From: Puniceicoccales bacterium
GTDB lineage: Bacteria > Verrucomicrobiota > Verrucomicrobiia > Opitutales > LL51
Assembly (NCBI GenBank): GCA_031276935.1
Contig: JAISMD010000084.1
Span: 1-8,345 of the forward strand
Length of the DNA: 8,345 bases
Direction of reading: 5' to 3'
Positions 5,826-8,345 of the stretch are shown here, piece after piece; positions within the stretch are counted from its first letter, which is position 1; every line of letters begins with the position of its first letter. The position numbers were made by a program, and so were the translations under genes. Below the pieces are notes generated by a model that searched no databases, was not told the origin of the DNA, and saw nothing but the letters and a program-made list of their open reading frames with translations.

Positions 5826-6437
5826 GTGGCACTGGATATCGCAACTGAAGGCCTAAATCGCTGCCCCATTCTATCCTCAGAACGCCTCCTTTTTAAACCA
5901 CTTTGTGGAGAAGATGTATCTTCCATTATTCTTTTCCTTTCCGACTACGAGACCGTTTTCTGTCTGACCTATGCCAATTGGCCCTATACGGTACAGGATG
6001 CGGTGCTATGGTTAACCCACGTTAATCGGCTTTGTGCTTCGGGAAACGGATGTTTTTGGGGGGTACATAATCACGGCAACGAATTCCTCGGTACGGCGGG
6101 CCTATCCCTATTCCCGGAACATGAAAAAGCGGAATTACATTATTGGCTAGGCAAACCGTATTGGGGCAAGGGTTACGGTACGGAAATGGCACGTTCCCTG
6201 GTCGAGTACAGTTTCCGGACCATCGGTGTAAAGCGTTTGGAGGTCAATCATATGACGCGTAACGTACGTTCCCAGCGGGTCATTGAAAAATGTGGTTTCC
6301 GTTTGGAGGGGACCATGCGTGCCTACGTCAAGCGCTTTGATTTATTTGAGGACGTGAAATTTTACAGTTTACTTCGGGAAGAATTTGAACAAGACTGGGC
6401 CCACCAAAACTACCTGATCCCTCTAAAAAAGGAATAA
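5826..6437 (+). CDS. GNAT acetyltransferase, RimJ/RimL-like (first of a tandem pair)
   Basis: Acetyl-CoA-dependent N-acetyltransferase of the GNAT fold, 203 residues, in the branch that includes RimJ/RimL (N-terminal acetylation of ribosomal proteins) and spermidine acetyltransferases. Seen: substrate-side helix with SDYETVF (39-45); strand FLGTAGLSL (87-95); ELHYWLGKPYWGKGYGTEM (103-121), the acetyl-CoA pyrophosphate-binding motif A with GKGYG; KRLEVNH (136-142); and the C-terminal motif NVRSQRVIEKCGF (146-158), very typical of the family. Start is GTG 5826 with GGAG (5814-5817) 8 nt upstream, inside the end of the chaperone gene; there is no better alternative. Only one base separates its stop from the next gene. 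It is clearly paralogous to that gene: both have DYETV, a WP dipeptide, the R-L-x-V-NH strand, SQRVIEKCGF and a KFY-x-LLR-x-E-(Y/F) end. The acceptor substrate cannot be told from sequence. Confidence 0.88.
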   Translation: MALDIATEGLNRCPILSSERLLFKPLCGEDVSSIILFLSDYETVFCLTYANWPYTVQDAVLWLTHVNRLCASGNGCFWGVHNHGNEFLGTAGLSLFPEHEKAELHYWLGKPYWGKGYGTEMARSLVEYSFRTIGVKRLEVNHMTRNVRSQRVIEKCGFRLEGTMRAYVKRFDLFEDVKFYSLLREEFEQDWAHQNYLIPLKKE

Positions 6438-6438
6438 A

Positions 6439-7260
6439 ATGCAAAGAAAATATCGTCCCGGAAAAGGTATTCTATGGATGGCCATTATGGGTATGGTTTT
6501 AGGACTATGGGGGACCTATCGTTACAAACCTTTTGGAAAATCCTGTTGCGGAAAGAAGGTGCGATCGGCGATCCAGGGGAATCCTATCCATGGAGTTCTA
6601 GGGAAAAATGATGCTCCCATACCGTCCCAGCGGGTCATCGATGCATTGGAAGCGCGTAAACATCGCCCAGCCGTTGCCAAAGATTCACGCCTTTACAGTC
6701 TCAGTTTAGCCCCCGATTTAGGTACGGAAAATCTTCTTCTCCGGGCCATTGAAGAACGGGATTTTGATGATTTCACGGCGATACTCGAAGACTATGAGAC
6801 GGTTTACATGCTGGCTTACATGCCATGGCCATTTGGTCCCGATCGCGTACAAAAATACCTGAAAGGCCTTTCCCGGGAAATGGAATATGGGGTAGCGCTC
6901 TACTGGGCCATTACTTTACCGGAGGAAGATCATTTAATTGGGGTCATTGGTTTGACTTTGGAGCACGAACACGATCGTGGGGAGTTGCACTTTTGGTTAT
7001 CGAAAAAATACAGAAGGCGGGGTTACATGACGGAAGCTGCGAAACGGGTCAGGGATTATTTTTTCCGGGATTTAAGCATGAACCGCTTGGACGTTAACCA
7101 TCTCAGTATCAATATGGCGTCCCAACGGGTCATAGAGAAATGTGGATTTATCTTTGAATGCGAACGGGAAGCGTACGCCAAAAAGGAAGGTAAGTACGAA
7201 AATTTAAAATTCTACCGCCTATTACGTCGGGAGTACATGGGAGCGAATGGGAAAAATTAA
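6439..7260 (+). CDS. Membrane-anchored GNAT acetyltransferase (second of a tandem pair)
   Basis: 273-residue GNAT acetyltransferase, paralogous to the gene just upstream but with an N-terminal extension of about 90 residues. The extension has a basic start (MQRKYRPGKG), a hydrophobic segment ILWMAIMGMVLGLWGTY (11-27) that should span or anchor in the membrane, a basic stretch with two adjacent Cys (SCCGKK, 35-40), and a linker. The GNAT domain (about 94-268) has EDYETVY (117-123), HLIGVIGLTLEHE (165-177), ELHFWLSKKYRRRGYMTEA (182-200) with acetyl-CoA motif A as RRRGY, RLDVNH (216-221) and SQRVIEKCGF (228-237). ATG 6439 lies 1 nt past the previous stop, with AAAGGA just upstream, so the two genes are probably translationally coupled. 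Basic residues on both sides of the membrane segment leave the topology uncertain; acetyl-CoA needs a cytoplasmic catalytic domain unless the protein is exported. Substrate unknown. Confidence 0.85.
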   Translation: MQRKYRPGKGILWMAIMGMVLGLWGTYRYKPFGKSCCGKKVRSAIQGNPIHGVLGKNDAPIPSQRVIDALEARKHRPAVAKDSRLYSLSLAPDLGTENLLLRAIEERDFDDFTAILEDYETVYMLAYMPWPFGPDRVQKYLKGLSREMEYGVALYWAITLPEEDHLIGVIGLTLEHEHDRGELHFWLSKKYRRRGYMTEAAKRVRDYFFRDLSMNRLDVNHLSINMASQRVIEKCGFIFECEREAYAKKEGKYENLKFYRLLRREYMGANGKN

Positions 7261-7339
7261 ATATTTAAATTTACGAAGGAATTGCAATTTCCAAACCCAC
7301 AATATTTCTCCTTTATTTTCCCTTAAGTGCCGTTGAATA

Positions 7340-8278
7340 TTAGAGCATGGTTCCGAGTTGTCGGGTATAATTTGCGATGACCTGTGCGCATTTCCCTAGA
7401 GCATCCCGTTCCTTTTCGGAGAGCTGGGGATAGAGTACCTGGGCGATCCCGGAGCGATTGAGAACCGTCGGCATGGCGAGACAAATATCTCGGGAATCTT
7501 CTATGGAATCGTGGTGAGAGGAAATGGGTAGTATGATATTAGAATCCATGGCGATGGAGTGGCAAATTTTCGTCAAAGCACCGGCGATGCCGTAGAACGT
7601 TGCCCGTTTTCCCTCGATAATTTTATATGCTGCGTTACGCACATTATCATCGATGGAGGCGATGACATCCGGTGTAAATTGTTTTCCCTTTGTGGCGGCG
7701 AAATCCTCGATTCCCATGATTCCCACATTGGCCTTGGACCAGGCTAGGACTTCGTTATCACCGTGTTCACCGAGGACGTAGGCATTGATTGATTCCGTTG
7801 AAATCCCCAGGAAATTGGCTAATTCCGTACGGAAACGGGCACTGTCCAATAGGGTACCGCTACCAAAAACTCGGGAACGGGGGAATCCGGAGATTTGTAA
7901 AGTCACTTCTGCCATGATATCTGCTGGGTTCGAGGCGACGATAAGGATAGCTTCCGCTGCATATTTTACGACTTCCGGAACAATTTCTTTAAAAATTTGG
8001 GCATTAATTCTGAGGAGATCGAGCCGTGTTTGTCCGGGTTTTTGGTTTGCTCCCGCCGTGAAAATAACAATGTCGCTACCCCGTAGATCGGGATAATCCC
8101 CTGCCGTAATGCGGTTCGAGTAGGCACAGGGAGTCGCGTGACGAATATCGATCGCTTCCGCCTTTGCCCGGGCCGTATCCTTGTCGATTAAAACGACTTC
8201 CTTAGCCGTCCCGCTCATAATTAATTGAAATGCCGCCGCACTTCCCACAAAACCAGATCCAACAATTCCAATCTTCAT
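7340..8278 (-). CDS. ldh: L-lactate dehydrogenase
   Basis: Cytoplasmic NAD-dependent enzyme interconverting pyruvate and L-lactate, the redox-balancing step of fermentation. The 312-residue length is normal. Seen: the dinucleotide-binding loop GIVGSGFVG (4-12); Asp32, which selects NAD over NADP; the mobile loop AGANQKPGQTRLDLL (75-89), where Gln79 is the classic lactate (rather than malate) determinant and Arg85 the catalytic loop arginine; SNPAD (116-120); LLDSAR with Asp145 and substrate-binding Arg148; and GEHGDNE with catalytic His172. The ATG at 8276-8278 starts the first Rossmann strand at the usual place and has no ribosome-binding site; a -10 box ends 7 nt upstream, so the mRNA is probably leaderless. 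It is convergent with the GNAT operon. Malate dehydrogenase is the alternative but Gln79 argues against it. Confidence 0.94.
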   Translation of the reverse strand: MKIGIVGSGFVGSAAAFQLIMSGTAKEVVLIDKDTARAKAEAIDIRHATPCAYSNRITAGDYPDLRGSDIVIFTAGANQKPGQTRLDLLRINAQIFKEIVPEVVKYAAEAILIVASNPADIMAEVTLQISGFPRSRVFGSGTLLDSARFRTELANFLGISTESINAYVLGEHGDNEVLAWSKANVGIMGIEDFAATKGKQFTPDVIASIDDNVRNAAYKIIEGKRATFYGIAGALTKICHSIAMDSNIILPISSHHDSIEDSRDICLAMPTVLNRSGIAQVLYPQLSEKERDALGKCAQVIANYTRQLGTML

Positions 8279-8285
8279 GAAAAGC

Positions 8286-8313
8286 AGTATAGTAAAGTAA
8301 TGGACAATGGCAA
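8286..8313 (-). promoter_or_regulatory. Promoter of ldh, giving a leaderless mRNA
   Basis: On the minus strand TTGCCA (over 8308-8313), a 16-nt spacer and TATACT (over 8286-8291). The -10 box ends 7 nt before the ATG, so transcription should start at or within a base or two of the start codon. Confidence 0.6.
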
Positions 8314-8345
8314 GTCTGAAATATTTTTTCGGTAAAAAATCAATT

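Noticed and set aside
7276..7292. Imperfect palindrome ggaattgcaatttcc between the GNAT operon and ldh as a terminator
   Set aside because: The stem is short, AT-rich and bulged, and is not followed by a T tract, so termination is not supported.
7340..8278. Malate dehydrogenase as the identity of the ldh gene
   Set aside because: The specificity position in the mobile loop is Gln (ANQKPG), the lactate type, rather than Arg.
1..8345. CRISPR array, insertion sequence or prophage
   Set aside because: No regularly spaced repeats, transposase, integrase or terminal inverted repeats were seen on either strand.

Overview
The window looks like chromosome from a Gram-negative, probably host-associated bacterium. 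The diderm signs are a phosphoheptose isomerase (LPS or glycan heptose synthesis), YajC of the Sec translocon, an exported FkpA/Mip-type prolyl isomerase and a DUF374 acyltransferase of the lysophospholipid / lipid A type. The host-association signs are a CesT/SycE-like type III secretion chaperone and a large eukaryote-style class 3 lipase homologue. This mix would fit the Planctomycetota-Verrucomicrobiota-Chlamydiota group, perhaps a verrucomicrobial relative. That is inference only: no phylogenetic marker other than ribosomal protein S20 is present, and no tree could be run.

Layout. Positions 2-283 (+) hold the C-terminal half of gmhA, cut by the left edge. After a 210-nt spacer with a small hairpin and an 11-nt direct repeat comes yajC (494-793, +), then a structured region ending in a strong hairpin terminator (901-954). 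A TTGCA-box array and a promoter follow, leading into the 659-residue lipase-like gene (1056-3035, +). This converges on the exported FKBP prolyl isomerase (3055-3909, -). Upstream of the FKBP gene on the minus strand are rpsT (4095-4364, -), with its own promoter and terminator, and the DUF374 acyltransferase gene (4530-5186, -).

The acyltransferase gene is divergent from a compact three-gene plus-strand operon: the type III secretion chaperone (5256-5822) and two paralogous GNAT acetyltransferases (5826-6437 and 6439-7260). The second GNAT carries a predicted membrane anchor. The operon converges on L-lactate dehydrogenase (7340-8278, -), whose -10 box lies only 7 nt from its ATG, so its mRNA is probably leaderless.

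How the parts may work together. Most genes are ordinary core functions: ribosome (S20), Sec secretion (YajC), envelope folding and lipid/heptose synthesis (FKBP, DUF374, GmhA) and fermentation (LDH). The unusual part is the chaperone-GNAT-GNAT operon and the nearby stand-alone lipase, which together suggest a small host-interaction island. Two good promoters, and one weaker one inside the chaperone's 5' region, share the -10 sequence TATACT placed very close to the start codon. No mobile element, tRNA, rRNA or CRISPR array was seen, and no gene-free stretch exceeds 300 nt.
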